Positions 26,641 through 35,503 of a stretch of 64,000 nt of DNA are shown here, in pieces. The stretch is from positions 4,203,981 through 4,267,980 of the forward strand of contig NZ_LT629732.1 of the NCBI RefSeq assembly GCF_900104745.1, written 5' to 3'. Numbering within the stretch: the stretch's first letter is position 1; every line of letters starts with the position of its first letter. Both the position numbers and the translations under genes were made by a program. The notes under the pieces were generated by a model. The model saw only the letters and a list, made by a program, of their open reading frames with translations. It was not told where the DNA came from and made no database searches. The stretch is from Actinopolymorpha singaporensis (GTDB lineage Bacteria > Actinomycetota > Actinomycetes > Propionibacteriales > Actinopolymorphaceae).

Positions 26641-27572
26641 GCGTCCGCCTTCCGGTAGAGCCGAAGCTGGACGAGCGTGACGACGAACAACAGCGCGAAC
26701 AGCCCGAACGCGAGAGTGCTCGCGTACCCCATGTCGTAGAACTCGAACGCCGCGCGGTAGATGAAGTAGACCATCGTGGTGGTGCGCTCGACCGGCCCTC
26801 CGCTGGTCATGATGAAGATCTGGGTGAAGATCTGGAACGAGCCGATGATTCCCATCACCAGCAGGAAGAGCGTCGTCGGCCGCAGCATGGGGATGGTGAT
26901 GTGACGCAGCCGGGCCAGCGCGCCGGCGCCGTCGATCCTGGCCGCCTCGTACAGCTCGTCCGGTATGGACTGCAGGCCCGCGAGGTAGACGACCATGGAG
27001 AAGCCCACCCCGCCCCAGACCGCCATCAGGATGACCGCCGGCATGGCGAGGTTCTGGTCCGACAGCCACAGCAGCGGCTTGTCGACGAGGTGTGCTCGCA
27101 CCAGGTAGTAGTTGAACAACCCGAAGTCGCCGTTGTAGAGCCACTTCCACAGGATCGCCACCACCACGAGCGGGGTCACCACGGGCAGGTAGTACAGCGT
27201 CCTGAACAGTCCTCTGAACCTGATCGGCTGGTTGAGCAGCAGCGCGACCCCGAGGCCGATCACCATCGTCAGCGGCACCGAACCACCGGTGAAGTAGAAC
27301 GTGTTGATGATCGAACGCCGGTAGTCGGCGTCACCGATCATCCGCTGGTAGTTGTCCAGGCCGACGAACGGCTTGTCCGGCTGCAGGATGTTCCACTCGT
27401 GGAAGGTGAGATAGAGGGCGAACACGAGCGCCGCGACCGTGAAGACGGAGAAGACGATGCCGCCGGGCAGCAGGAAGACGTACGCCGACCACTCCCGCCG
27501 CATGCGGAGGAGAGTACGTCGTACCGCACCGGCGTTCGCCCGGGGTGTCTCGCGAGCGACGGTCGCGGTCAT
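26637..27572 (-). CDS. Carbohydrate ABC transporter permease (MalF type)
   Basis: A 311-residue membrane protein with six helices. The N-terminal part (SAYVFLLPGGIVFSVFTV, LTFHEW) and the coupling loop DELYEAARIDGAGALARLRHITIPMLRPT (key words EAARIDGAG) are typical of carbohydrate-uptake transporters. It overlaps the binding-protein stop by four bases. No ATPase is encoded in the operon, so a shared MsiK-type ATPase elsewhere is probably used, as in streptomycetes. Confidence 0.92.
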   Translation of the reverse strand: MTATVARETPRANAGAVRRTLLRMRREWSAYVFLLPGGIVFSVFTVAALVFALYLTFHEWNILQPDKPFVGLDNYQRMIGDADYRRSIINTFYFTGGSVPLTMVIGLGVALLLNQPIRFRGLFRTLYYLPVVTPLVVVAILWKWLYNGDFGLFNYYLVRAHLVDKPLLWLSDQNLAMPAVILMAVWGGVGFSMVVYLAGLQSIPDELYEAARIDGAGALARLRHITIPMLRPTTLFLLVMGIIGSFQIFTQIFIMTSGGPVERTTTMVYFIYRAAFEFYDMGYASTLAFGLFALLFVVTLVQLRLYRKADA

Positions 27573-28885
27573 TGCTCGAGAATCGTCTCCGCGGCCTTCG
27601 CCGCGTTGTCCAGCGCCTGCTCGGCGGTCTGGTTGCCGTAGAACGCCTTGCCCAGCTCCTTGTTGAGCTCCTGCTCGACCCTCGGGAACTTCGGGGTCGG
27701 CACATTGCTGGAGACGCCGCACTTCATCAGCTCCGCGAACCCCTTCAGGATCGGCTTCTCCTTGACCAGGTCGGGGGAGTCCAGCAGTGGGGTCAGCGGC
27801 GGAAGCTCGGTGCCGTTCGCCGACTTGTAGGTCCACAGCGCGACGTTGTCCGGCGTGGAGAGGTACTCCATCCACAACCACGCGGCGTCGGCCTGCTTGG
27901 TGCCGGCCAGCATGACCAGCGAGTCCCCGGCGATGGTCGTCTTGCATCCGGCCGGGCCGTTCGGCAGGGGAGCGGCCGCCCACTTCCCGGCGATCTTCGG
28001 ATACTCCGAGTTCAGGGTGCCGGCGAACCACGAGCCGGCCATGTACATCCCGACCTGCCCTTGTGCGAAGGCCACTCGGCCGTCGTAGGAGTTGGAGTTC
28101 AGGTAGTCCGGGGGTGAGTACTTCGCCAGGCCGACGTAGAAGTTCGCGGCCTTCTTGGCCTGCGGGCTGTTGAACAGGATCTTGTTTCCCTTGCCCAGCA
28201 GGTCACCACCCGCCTGGTAGAGCCAGGGGTACCAGTAGTAGGCGGCCTCGGGGGCGAACACCTCGTAGCCGTACTGCTTCCTGGCGGGGACGGTGAGCTT
28301 CTGTGCGGCACTCAGGAACTCGTCCCATGTCTTCGGCGGGGCGGGTATTCCTGCCTGCTCGAACAGGTCGGTGCGGTAGAACAATCCGGTCGACTCGCCG
28401 TCGATCGGCAGCCCCCACAGGTGTTTGTCGTACGTCACGAAGTCCTTGAATGCCGGGACGTAGTCCGCCGCCTTCACCACCTTGCTGCGGCGGATGTAGT
28501 TGTCCAGGTTGACCAGCGACTGGCGCGAGGCGAAGTCGGAAGTGGCGCTGGCGTCGATGTAGGCGACGTCCGGCGGGTCGCCACCGGCGATCTGGGTGGT
28601 GAGCTTCTGGCTCGCGTTGTCCGCCGAGACGTTCTGGAAGCGGATGGTGATGTTCGGGTGCGACTTGTGGAATTCGGCGGCCAGCTTCTTCATCGTCGGA
28701 TCGCCACCGACCCAGGACGAGAAGGTGACCGACACCGGGGAGGTCGGGTCCTTGACCGGCCCCTTGCCGGCCCCGACGTCCGTCTTCGACGAGTCATCGG
28801 GCGAGGAGCAACTTGCCAGCGCGATGCCGGTGACGGCCAGTGCGGCGATGATCCGGGGCAACTTCGATACCGTGCGAACGCCCAT
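27569..28885 (-). CDS. Extracellular sugar-binding lipoprotein of an ABC transporter (family 1)
   Basis: A 438-residue lipoprotein: signal peptide with lipobox ALASC (Cys near residue 26), then an SBP_bac_1 body (VTFSSWVGGDPTMKKLAAEFHKSHPNI region, FYRTDLFEQAGIPAPPKTWDEFL, AGTKQADAAWLWMEYL). It captures a mono- or oligosaccharide outside the cell. ATG 28885 follows AGGGAG. It is the first gene of a five-gene leftward operon (binding protein, two permeases, two oxidoreductases) with two LacI-type palindromes in its upstream region. Confidence 0.92.
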   Translation of the reverse strand: MGVRTVSKLPRIIAALAVTGIALASCSSPDDSSKTDVGAGKGPVKDPTSPVSVTFSSWVGGDPTMKKLAAEFHKSHPNITIRFQNVSADNASQKLTTQIAGGDPPDVAYIDASATSDFASRQSLVNLDNYIRRSKVVKAADYVPAFKDFVTYDKHLWGLPIDGESTGLFYRTDLFEQAGIPAPPKTWDEFLSAAQKLTVPARKQYGYEVFAPEAAYYWYPWLYQAGGDLLGKGNKILFNSPQAKKAANFYVGLAKYSPPDYLNSNSYDGRVAFAQGQVGMYMAGSWFAGTLNSEYPKIAGKWAAAPLPNGPAGCKTTIAGDSLVMLAGTKQADAAWLWMEYLSTPDNVALWTYKSANGTELPPLTPLLDSPDLVKEKPILKGFAELMKCGVSSNVPTPKFPRVEQELNKELGKAFYGNQTAEQALDNAAKAAETILEQ

Positions 28886-28941
28886 CCAAGGGCTCCCTGC
28901 TCGAGTCCGATGAACAGTTGTGGCGAAGTGCAAGCCAGGTG

Positions 28942-28952
28942 CAAATCGTTTG
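28942..28952. promoter_or_regulatory. LacI-type operator, site 1 in the divergent region
   Basis: CAAATCGTTTG, with matching CAAA and TTTG arms around a central TCG, 57 bases before the ATG of the binding-protein gene. It resembles the second site 45 bases away. Confidence 0.5.
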
Positions 28953-28996
28953 GCTTCGGCAGAGCATCGTCCGGGACGAATTCCTTGTCAAGAGGA

Positions 28997-29008
28997 CAAA
29001 TCGATTTG
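28997..29008. promoter_or_regulatory. LacI-type operator, site 2 in the divergent region
   Basis: CAAATCGATTTG is a perfect 12-bp palindrome with a central CG, between the leftward sugar ABC operon and the rightward LacI gene (116 bases before its ATG). It could control both directions. Confidence 0.65.
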
Positions 29009-29123
29009 CGTTCTCCCCCGGAAAGCGCTATGAAATCCGTGGACAGGTGCGGGACGCCGCGTCGGCTCGGGTCGCCGAGCCAGGAGCGGGGACCACCTCG
29101 CACTCCACCCGGAAAGGGTACGC

Positions 29124-30158
29124 ATGCCCAAGCAGAAGGCGCCGGCCGCCGACACCGGCCGGCCCCGGGTGACCATCACCCAGGTCGCCGCACACGCCGG
29201 CGTCAGCCCCACCACCGTGTCGCACGTCCTGTCCGGCAAGCGCCTGGTGGCCGAGGAGACGCAGGCCACCGTGCACGAGGCGATCCGGACCCTCGGCTAT
29301 CGCCCCAACCACGTCGCGAGGTCACTGCGTACCCGTCGTTCGCAGATGATCGCGGTGGTGGTCCCGGACATCACCAACACTTTCTACAGCGTGCTCACCC
29401 GAGGGCTGGCCGACGTGGTCGACGCCGACGGGTACGGCACCTACGTGTGCAACACCGACGGCCTGCCCGACCGGGAGACGAAGTTCTTCGAGGACATCCT
29501 CGACCGGGGCGCCGACGGCATCGTGCTGGCTGCGGTCGACGAGGCGTCGGTGGGTGCGCTCGGGCCGGCGAACATGGGCGTGCCGGTGGTGTCCATCGGC
29601 GAGCGGCTGGACCACCCCGAGGTCGACGTCGTGACGGTGGACGACGAGGTCGGCGCGTACGCCGCGACCACCCACCTCCTCGGCCGGGGAGCCAGGCGGG
29701 TGGCGATGATCTCCGGCCCGTCGCAGACCGGCCGCAACCGGGTCGCGGGCTTTCGGAGGGCGCTGTCGCAGGCCAGGCGGCGGGCGAACCCCTCGCTGCT
29801 CGTCGCCGGTGACTGGACCCGCCAGGGTGGCCGCGACGCGATGCGGTCACTGCTCGCCCTTCCGGCACGCCGTCGGCCGGACGCGGTGTTCTGTGCCAAT
29901 GACCTCACCGCGATCGGGGCCATCGACGCGCTGCGCGAGGCCGGGTTGAACGTGCCCGACGACGTGGCGGTGGCGGGCTTCGACGACGTGGACGCCGCGA
30001 CGATCGTCCATCCCGCTCTCACCACGGTGGTCAACCCCGCCTACGAGATCGGCGCGACAGCGGGGCGCCTGCTGACCAGACGGCTCCGGGGCGAGCGGGA
30101 CCGGGATCGTACGACCGTGGTGCTGCCCTGCCCGCTGGTGGTCCGCGGATCCGCGTAG
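29124..30158 (+). CDS. LacI-family transcriptional regulator of the sugar ABC and xylanase genes
   Basis: A 344-residue LacI-type regulator: helix-turn-helix TITQVAAHAGVSPTTVSHVL (about residues 14-33, first residue of that block uncertain), hinge, and sugar-binding domain (IAVVVPDITNTFYSVLTRGL, FCANDLTAIGAIDAL, VAGFDDVDAATIVHPALTTV). GGAAAGG precedes the ATG. It sits between the sugar ABC operon, from which it diverges, and the xylanase/PhyH operon, with which it converges; similar palindromes precede both, so it probably regulates both. Confidence 0.92.
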   Translation: MPKQKAPAADTGRPRVTITQVAAHAGVSPTTVSHVLSGKRLVAEETQATVHEAIRTLGYRPNHVARSLRTRRSQMIAVVVPDITNTFYSVLTRGLADVVDADGYGTYVCNTDGLPDRETKFFEDILDRGADGIVLAAVDEASVGALGPANMGVPVVSIGERLDHPEVDVVTVDDEVGAYAATTHLLGRGARRVAMISGPSQTGRNRVAGFRRALSQARRRANPSLLVAGDWTRQGGRDAMRSLLALPARRRPDAVFCANDLTAIGAIDALREAGLNVPDDVAVAGFDDVDAATIVHPALTTVVNPAYEIGATAGRLLTRRLRGERDRDRTTVVLPCPLVVRGSA

Positions 30159-30173
30159 GCGGACTCACCAGAG

Positions 30174-32276
30174 TCACGCGTCGCCGCGAAGCTCCACGAT
30201 GCCGTACACCCCCACCCGGGGGATCGAGACCTCGACCGTCATGCCGTCCCGGCGAACGGGGAGGTCGAACGAGGGAATTCCGGGAGCGTGGTAGACCACC
30301 CGGCCGCTCGTCGCCACCGGAAGACGGACCCGCAACGAGACGTCGGTGTGGTGGCGTACGGCGTCGATCTCGGCGTCGTAGGCGTAGTTGACCAAGTGCA
30401 CCGCGGCGCTGCCGCCGCTCAGCCTGGCCACGTTGACCGCGACGTCGGCAGCACCCGTCGAGACGGTGACCTGTGCGGCGCCGGCGACGGCGGGGACGTC
30501 CTCCGCGACGGCCCGCCGAACGCCCGGTCGGCGGAGCAGCCGGTCGCGCATGTCAGCCGGGAGGTTCTCCGCGAACCGGTCGGTGACGACGACGACCACG
30601 CCGGCGTTCACGCAGGTCTCCAGTACCTCCACCTGCCGTGGCGTGAGCACGTGGCAGTCCGGAAGCACAATCCGCTCGTACCGCGTCAACGTCTTCGCGT
30701 CCACGCGATCGGGAGCGACATCGCCATCGGCGAACACCGCCACGTCGAACGGCACCGCCGCCGCCGACAGACCTTCGGTGACGACCCGGTAGGGAACCCG
30801 CACCGAGTCGTTTCGTGCGTTGGTGATGTTGTCGCTCACGTCCGCCCGGCGAATCAGGTCGCGGGTGCTGGCCACGCCGAAGACGACGCACACCTCGTGC
30901 CAGGAGTCGTGGGAGTACAGGTGTTCGTGGTCGGCGAGGAAGTTCTGCACCTCGACCGCGAGGTCGTGCGGAGGGTGGAACGAGTCCTCGATCGTCGCGC
31001 CCATCCACGCGCCGTAGGGCACCGACATGTTCGCGCCGAACGCCGCACCTTCGTACAACGACAGCCGGAACAGGTCGTAGCCGCGTCCCTTCCGCAGCTG
31101 TTCCACCAGCTCCGGAACGACTCCGCCGTAGGGGTTCTCGACCACGACGACGTCCTTGCCGGCCGCGAATCCCGCGACGTAGCGGTACCACTGCGGCTGC
31201 CGGTAGGTCGTGTTGCGCATCTCGGTGACGACGACGTCCACGTCGTCGACCAGCGCGAGATAGGACGGGTCGCAGTTGAAGAAGTTGCCCGAGATCAGCA
31301 CGTTCCGGCCCTGCTCGCGTGCGTACTCCCTCGCGTACTCGGCGAGCTCGCCGAAGTAGCGTTTGATCGTCCGGCACTGGAAGCGGTAGTAGTCGCCGAA
31401 CAGCGGCGCGGACTCGCGGTCGGTCTTGAAGTCGTGGCCTCGCGCCAGCAGCCAGTCGCCGTAGTGGAACGTGTCCAGGTCGACGCCGTCCAGGGCCGGG
31501 TCGCGCAGATCGGGCGGAAGCTCCTTCAGGTACGTACGAAACAGCCGCATGCAGTCCCGGCAGAAGCACGCGCCGTACTGGAACGCGCCCATCGGCAGCT
31601 CGGCCTCGTCCAGCTGCACACCGTCCACGCCGGCGTCGATCTGGATCCGGATGACCGCCTTGAGGTACTCCCGCCACACGGGGTTGTTGCGGTCCATGTA
31701 GTAGCACTGGTGGTCCCGGTCGGGGCACTCCACCCACTTCGCGTGACAGGGTTGCTGGTGGATGTCGCGGGCGACGCACTCGTCGATCAGGTCCGTCACC
31801 GACTCACCGTCGCTGTTGACCAGCCCGTCGGGGAAGTAGTGCTCGACCGGTTTCCACAACCGGGGATAGCGGTTCGCGGAGAACTCGCGCAGACCGAGCC
31901 AGTCCCGCCTGCCCACGCCGCGGAGCTCGTTCAGGGCGAGGATGGTGGTCTCGTCCTCGTCCAGCTCGACCGGAAACTCCCAGCCCTGGGCCTCGAAGAC
32001 GATGCCGAAGACCGCGATGCCGTGGCGGTGGCACTCGGCGATGAACTCACTGTCGTTGACGAAACCGTAGAACCGCGCGCGGGGATCGACCGGGCCGAAG
32101 GCTTCCTGTTCGAGATAGGGCAGGCCGAGCGACCCACCGCCCATCGCCGCCCACACGAGCATGTCCGCGCGGTAGTCCACGAGGTCGTCGACCATCCGCA
32201 GTCGCCGGGGTGGCAGGCTCGGGTGGTAGCAGTGCTGTCCGGGAAACCAGCCGTCGAAGTAGACGCCCCGCCTCAT
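30174..32276 (-). CDS. Large TIM-barrel glycosidase-like protein of unassigned family
   Basis: A 700-residue cytosolic protein, last gene of the GH10 operon. An N-terminal alpha/beta barrel (about 1-430) has the strand DGVQLDEAELP (219-228) with Asp223, Glu224 and Glu226 as candidate catalytic residues, followed by a metal-like cluster ACFCRDC (Cys237, 239, 242). Residues about 480-600 resemble the flavodoxin-like trimerisation domain of GH42 beta-galactosidases (PFDVAVFADGD, YERIVLPDCHVLTPRQVEVL), and a small beta sandwich closes the chain. This architecture occurs in several poorly characterised glycosidase groups. I cannot assign a family or substrate. ATG 32276 overlaps the PhyH stop codon by four bases. 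Confidence 0.7.
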   Translation of the reverse strand: MRRGVYFDGWFPGQHCYHPSLPPRRLRMVDDLVDYRADMLVWAAMGGGSLGLPYLEQEAFGPVDPRARFYGFVNDSEFIAECHRHGIAVFGIVFEAQGWEFPVELDEDETTILALNELRGVGRRDWLGLREFSANRYPRLWKPVEHYFPDGLVNSDGESVTDLIDECVARDIHQQPCHAKWVECPDRDHQCYYMDRNNPVWREYLKAVIRIQIDAGVDGVQLDEAELPMGAFQYGACFCRDCMRLFRTYLKELPPDLRDPALDGVDLDTFHYGDWLLARGHDFKTDRESAPLFGDYYRFQCRTIKRYFGELAEYAREYAREQGRNVLISGNFFNCDPSYLALVDDVDVVVTEMRNTTYRQPQWYRYVAGFAAGKDVVVVENPYGGVVPELVEQLRKGRGYDLFRLSLYEGAAFGANMSVPYGAWMGATIEDSFHPPHDLAVEVQNFLADHEHLYSHDSWHEVCVVFGVASTRDLIRRADVSDNITNARNDSVRVPYRVVTEGLSAAAVPFDVAVFADGDVAPDRVDAKTLTRYERIVLPDCHVLTPRQVEVLETCVNAGVVVVVTDRFAENLPADMRDRLLRRPGVRRAVAEDVPAVAGAAQVTVSTGAADVAVNVARLSGGSAAVHLVNYAYDAEIDAVRHHTDVSLRVRLPVATSGRVVYHAPGIPSFDLPVRRDGMTVEVSIPRVGVYGIVELRGDA

Positions 32277-33022
32277 CGGCTCGGCGTCCTCTCCGGCTGG
32301 TAGACGTTGCCGGCCGTGTCCCGGCCCCGGGCGAGCCAGATCTTCCACCCGGCGTTCTGTTCGACCGGCAGCACGCGGACGGACGCGGGGAAGTACCGCA
32401 TGGTGTAGCCGGTACGCCGTACGTCGCTGGTGTTCGGCTTCGCGCCGTGGATGATGCGGCCGTCGTGCAGGGAGAACTCACCGCGGTCGAGGACGAAGTC
32501 GACCGCCCGGCTCTCGTCGACTCCCTGGATCTCGGCATGGAACGTCTGGGTGGTGCGGTCGGTCGGGGCGTAGTTGTCGGAGAATCCGTTCACATGCGTG
32601 CCGGGAATCACCCGCATGCACCCGTTGGAGGTGTCGCTCGGCTTCTCCAGCGCCAGCCACACCGTGACGATGCGGTCGTACGCGCTGAGCCGGCCCTTCC
32701 AGTAGGCGCTGTCCTCGTGCCAGGGCGTGGCGCGTCCGACCTTCGGGTCCTTGGAGATGAAGTGGCTGGTCCACAGGGCGATGTCCGGCCCGACCAGCGG
32801 TTCGACGGTGTCGAGCACCTCGTCGGAGAGCAGGAAGTCCAGCAGTTCGGGGTCGCGGAAGTGTGGGGTGTCCAGCTCGTCGGAGAGCTTGTCACCCTTG
32901 TCCCGAAGGTGCCGGTTGAAGATCGCCTCCAGGCGCGCGAGCTTGTCCTCGGAGAACAACTGGGTGTGGGGGAGGAGATATCCGTTGGCGCGGAAGAATC
33001 TCACGTCCTCGTCGGTCAGCAT
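32273..33022 (-). CDS. PhyH-type Fe(II)/2-oxoglutarate dioxygenase
   Basis: A 249-residue protein of the phytanoyl-CoA dioxygenase family. The iron-binding facial triad is visible as His102 and Asp104 in WHEDSAYW and His192 in IIHGAKPN; the oxoglutarate-binding Arg is probably in RRTGYTMRYFP. Members hydroxylate lipids, natural products or small metabolites. Here it is embedded, with short overlaps (7 and 4 bases), between a Gfo/Idh oxidoreductase and a glycosidase-like gene behind a GH10 xylanase. Its substrate may therefore be a sugar or aglycone from plant material; this is inference. Confidence 0.88.
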   Translation of the reverse strand: MLTDEDVRFFRANGYLLPHTQLFSEDKLARLEAIFNRHLRDKGDKLSDELDTPHFRDPELLDFLLSDEVLDTVEPLVGPDIALWTSHFISKDPKVGRATPWHEDSAYWKGRLSAYDRIVTVWLALEKPSDTSNGCMRVIPGTHVNGFSDNYAPTDRTTQTFHAEIQGVDESRAVDFVLDRGEFSLHDGRIIHGAKPNTSDVRRTGYTMRYFPASVRVLPVEQNAGWKIWLARGRDTAGNVYQPERTPSR

Positions 33023-34110
33023 CGTTCCGCGCCTTTCTGTGTGTGGTGGGCGAGCCGGATGATCTCGGTGAACAGCTCGAGGTCCTGCACGAAGTCCTCG
33101 GGAGTCGTCCTGACCGGAACGCCGGCGGTGACCGACGCGTGGAACGCCTCGAGTTCGTGGGTGTAGGGGTCCTTCAGGTGTGGCCGGACCACCGAACGGG
33201 TGTAGGCGTCCCCGTTGCTCTCCTCGAACATCAAGACGGTGGGCAAGTGCCGGACGTAGGGCGTGTCGTACTGGATCCGCATCGACGTGGTCTCGCCGTA
33301 GACCTCGATGTGTGCGTCGAACCGAAGCTGTTCGTCCACGCCGGTCTCGTAGACCGCCAGGTGGTCGTCGTACTCGAACAGCGCGACCACGAACTGCCCG
33401 TCGCGCCACTGGCGGGCGGCGGCGACTCCGCGGGGCCGCCCGAGCAGCTCACGCATCGCCGACAGGTCGTGGCTGCCAAGCCCGCACAGCAGGCGGTAGG
33501 TGCCGCCGAGCACGTCGGGAACATCTCCGAGCGCCTCCCGCACCAACCGGCGTCCGCGCTCGTGCCGGTCCGCCAGGGCTGCCGCCGGAAGGTCGTGCGG
33601 ACGGAGCACGTGCGCGGTCTGGTCGATCAGCAACTGGTTGCGGCCGATGACGTCATGGACGCGTACGTAGTTGACCCGTCCCAGCTTCGTCAACTGCTCC
33701 TTGGCAGCGGTGAACGCGGGGGCGAATCGCCGCATGTAGCCGACCATGACCACACATCCCGAAGCATCCCGGGCGGCGACGATCCGCTCCGCCTCCCGGG
33801 GGCTGAGACACATCGGCTTTTCCACCAGCACGTGCAGGGACTGCCCCAGCGCCGCGGTCACGGCGTCGCAGTGGTACTCGTCGTTGTTGAGCACGAGCAC
33901 ACAGTCCAGGGTCTGGTCGCGTGCCAGCTTCTGGAAGTCGTCGTAGCGCCGTTCCACGCCGTACCGCCTGCCCACGACGTCGAGCAGGGTGGGGGAGAGG
34001 TCGCACACGGCGGCCAGCTCGTAGAGCTCTGGCAACGATTCCAGGATGGGCAGATGAATGACCTGAGCGACCTCGCCGAGGCCGATTACACCGACTCGAA
34101 GCGGGCTCAT
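33016..34110 (-). CDS. Gfo/Idh/MocA-family oxidoreductase in the xylanase operon
   Basis: A 364-residue oxidoreductase: GVIGLGEVAQVIHLPIL at the cofactor site, HVLVEKPMCLSPREAERIV with the conserved Lys, and LLCGLGSHDLSAMRELLG with the conserved His of the catalytic region. It has a somewhat long insertion around residues 165-200. The ATG lies 10 bases after the GH10 stop and the GAGGTG ribosome site overlaps that stop codon. The substrate is likely a sugar or sugar lactone. Confidence 0.88.
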   Translation of the reverse strand: MSPLRVGVIGLGEVAQVIHLPILESLPELYELAAVCDLSPTLLDVVGRRYGVERRYDDFQKLARDQTLDCVLVLNNDEYHCDAVTAALGQSLHVLVEKPMCLSPREAERIVAARDASGCVVMVGYMRRFAPAFTAAKEQLTKLGRVNYVRVHDVIGRNQLLIDQTAHVLRPHDLPAAALADRHERGRRLVREALGDVPDVLGGTYRLLCGLGSHDLSAMRELLGRPRGVAAARQWRDGQFVVALFEYDDHLAVYETGVDEQLRFDAHIEVYGETTSMRIQYDTPYVRHLPTVLMFEESNGDAYTRSVVRPHLKDPYTHELEAFHASVTAGVPVRTTPEDFVQDLELFTEIIRLAHHTQKGAERC

Positions 34111-34120
34111 GGACGCCACC

Positions 34121-35329
34121 TCACCGGTGGGTGCAGGTTCGCGGGGACTTCCAGGCCGGTCGCCTCCGGGGCGCACTGCCAAGGCTGCGGCGTTCGGCGT
34201 GGTAGGCGCGAACGGGCCGCAGGTCGGCGTCGAAGGGCAGCGGGCGCCGGTGCGTCCCGTCCTCGCGTGGGTAGTCCTCGTCCAGCCAGGTGTAGCGGTC
34301 GGACAAGCCGAAGTCGACGACGGCCACCACGTCCGCGCACTCGAGCGTCACGTCGAGGTAGCGGCGGTAGACGTCGGCGACCATCCGGTCGCGGGGCCCG
34401 GTCGCCGTGGGCAGCCCGTCGTCGAGGACGTCCAGCTCGGTGATCAGGATCCTCAGGCCGCGGTCGGCCAGCTCGGAGAGGAACCGGAGGTACTGCCGTG
34501 CGTGGAAGCGTTCGTGGAACCGGTCGGCCAGCAGGTGACCCTGGATCCCGAACGCGTGCACGGGAACCCCGGCACCGAGCAGGTCGTCGAGCACCCGGAG
34601 GGTGTTGCGCTGCTTGTCGGCCGGCTCGTCGCCCCACTGGTTGACGGTCTCGTAGCCGAAGTCGTTCATCATCAGGCACGCGTGCGAGTCGGTATCGTGC
34701 GCGACCCGGAACGCGTGTGCCACGTAGTCGGGGCCGATGGTCTGGAACCACGGGACGTCCTCCCGCAGCCCGCCGTGCCCCGTGTCCGTCCCGTTGACGA
34801 TCGCCTCGTTGACCACGCTCCAGATCGGCACGCGGTGGCGGTAACGCCGCATCACTGCGCGCATGGTGCCGTAGAGCAGCTCGCGGGCACGGTCCTCGGG
34901 GATGTTCCACAGGTCGTCCTCGCCCCAGCCGTCGCCGAACCCCTGGTCCCACACCAGGTGGGCACCCAGCACGAGTTGCCGGTTGCGTTCGGCGAACTCG
35001 ACGATCCGGTCGGCGTAGGTGAAGTCGAGCCCGGAGTCGGGAGTGGGCCGCAGCCGCCACCACAGCATGTCGTCCTCGGTCAGCAGGAGCGCGGCATGCC
35101 TGGCGTGCAGGGCGGCGTAGTCGGCGTCCTCCAGTTGCCACGTCGCCGCGGAGGATCCCAAGAGGAGTCCCTTCCTGGCCGCGGCTCGCCACAGGGGTGG
35201 TACGCGTGTCCCGGCGACCTCTGCCGCGTGTGCCGTTTCCGCCGTCCCCAGGCCGACGACACCGGCCGTGGCGGCGGCTCCGGCGCCGAGCAGGAAGGCC
35301 CGCCGGTGCAGGGATGTGCTGGTGCCCAT
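34121..35329 (-). CDS. Tat-exported GH10 endo-beta-1,4-xylanase-like hydrolase
   Basis: A 402-residue protein. The N-terminus LHRRAFLLGAGAAATAG with AHA near residue 35 is a twin-arginine signal peptide. The catalytic barrel shows AHLVW (121-127 region), acid/base Glu175 in WSVVNEAIV and nucleophile Glu298 in ITELDV, all standard for GH10. It should cut xylan or a related beta-1,4-glycan outside the cell. The last 25 residues are basic and unlike the family. GGAGG precedes ATG 35329. It leads a four-gene leftward operon; a LacI-type operator lies about 90 bases upstream. Confidence 0.9.
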   Translation of the reverse strand: MGTSTSLHRRAFLLGAGAAATAGVVGLGTAETAHAAEVAGTRVPPLWRAAARKGLLLGSSAATWQLEDADYAALHARHAALLLTEDDMLWWRLRPTPDSGLDFTYADRIVEFAERNRQLVLGAHLVWDQGFGDGWGEDDLWNIPEDRARELLYGTMRAVMRRYRHRVPIWSVVNEAIVNGTDTGHGGLREDVPWFQTIGPDYVAHAFRVAHDTDSHACLMMNDFGYETVNQWGDEPADKQRNTLRVLDDLLGAGVPVHAFGIQGHLLADRFHERFHARQYLRFLSELADRGLRILITELDVLDDGLPTATGPRDRMVADVYRRYLDVTLECADVVAVVDFGLSDRYTWLDEDYPREDGTHRRPLPFDADLRPVRAYHAERRSLGSAPRRRPAWKSPRTCTHR

Positions 35330-35414
35330 GCTGTCCTCCGCTTCGCGCCACGAGGGCGGACTGGTCACAGGACGCTGCAAGGAACGACGATGCACGAACG
35401 ATGCTGCAGGAGGA

Positions 35415-35430
35415 TGCAAAACGATTTACA
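35415..35430. promoter_or_regulatory. LacI-type operator upstream of the GH10 operon
   Basis: TGCAAAACGATTTACA, an imperfect 16-bp inverted repeat (6 of 8 positions symmetrical) with a central CG and the same AAA/TTT arms as the sites at 28.95 kb. It lies 86 bases before the GH10 start codon. Confidence 0.55.
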
Positions 35431-35503
35431 ACCTCAGGCCTGAGAGCCTAGGGGTGCCGGACACAAAGGGCAATAGCCTCCCGGCGGCCGCAACCGACGA
35501 GGC

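Noticed and set aside
26640-28031. Long minus-strand extensions upstream of the two sugar permeases
   Set aside because: They overlap the preceding genes; ATGA overlaps and family N-termini place the true starts at 26640 and 27572.
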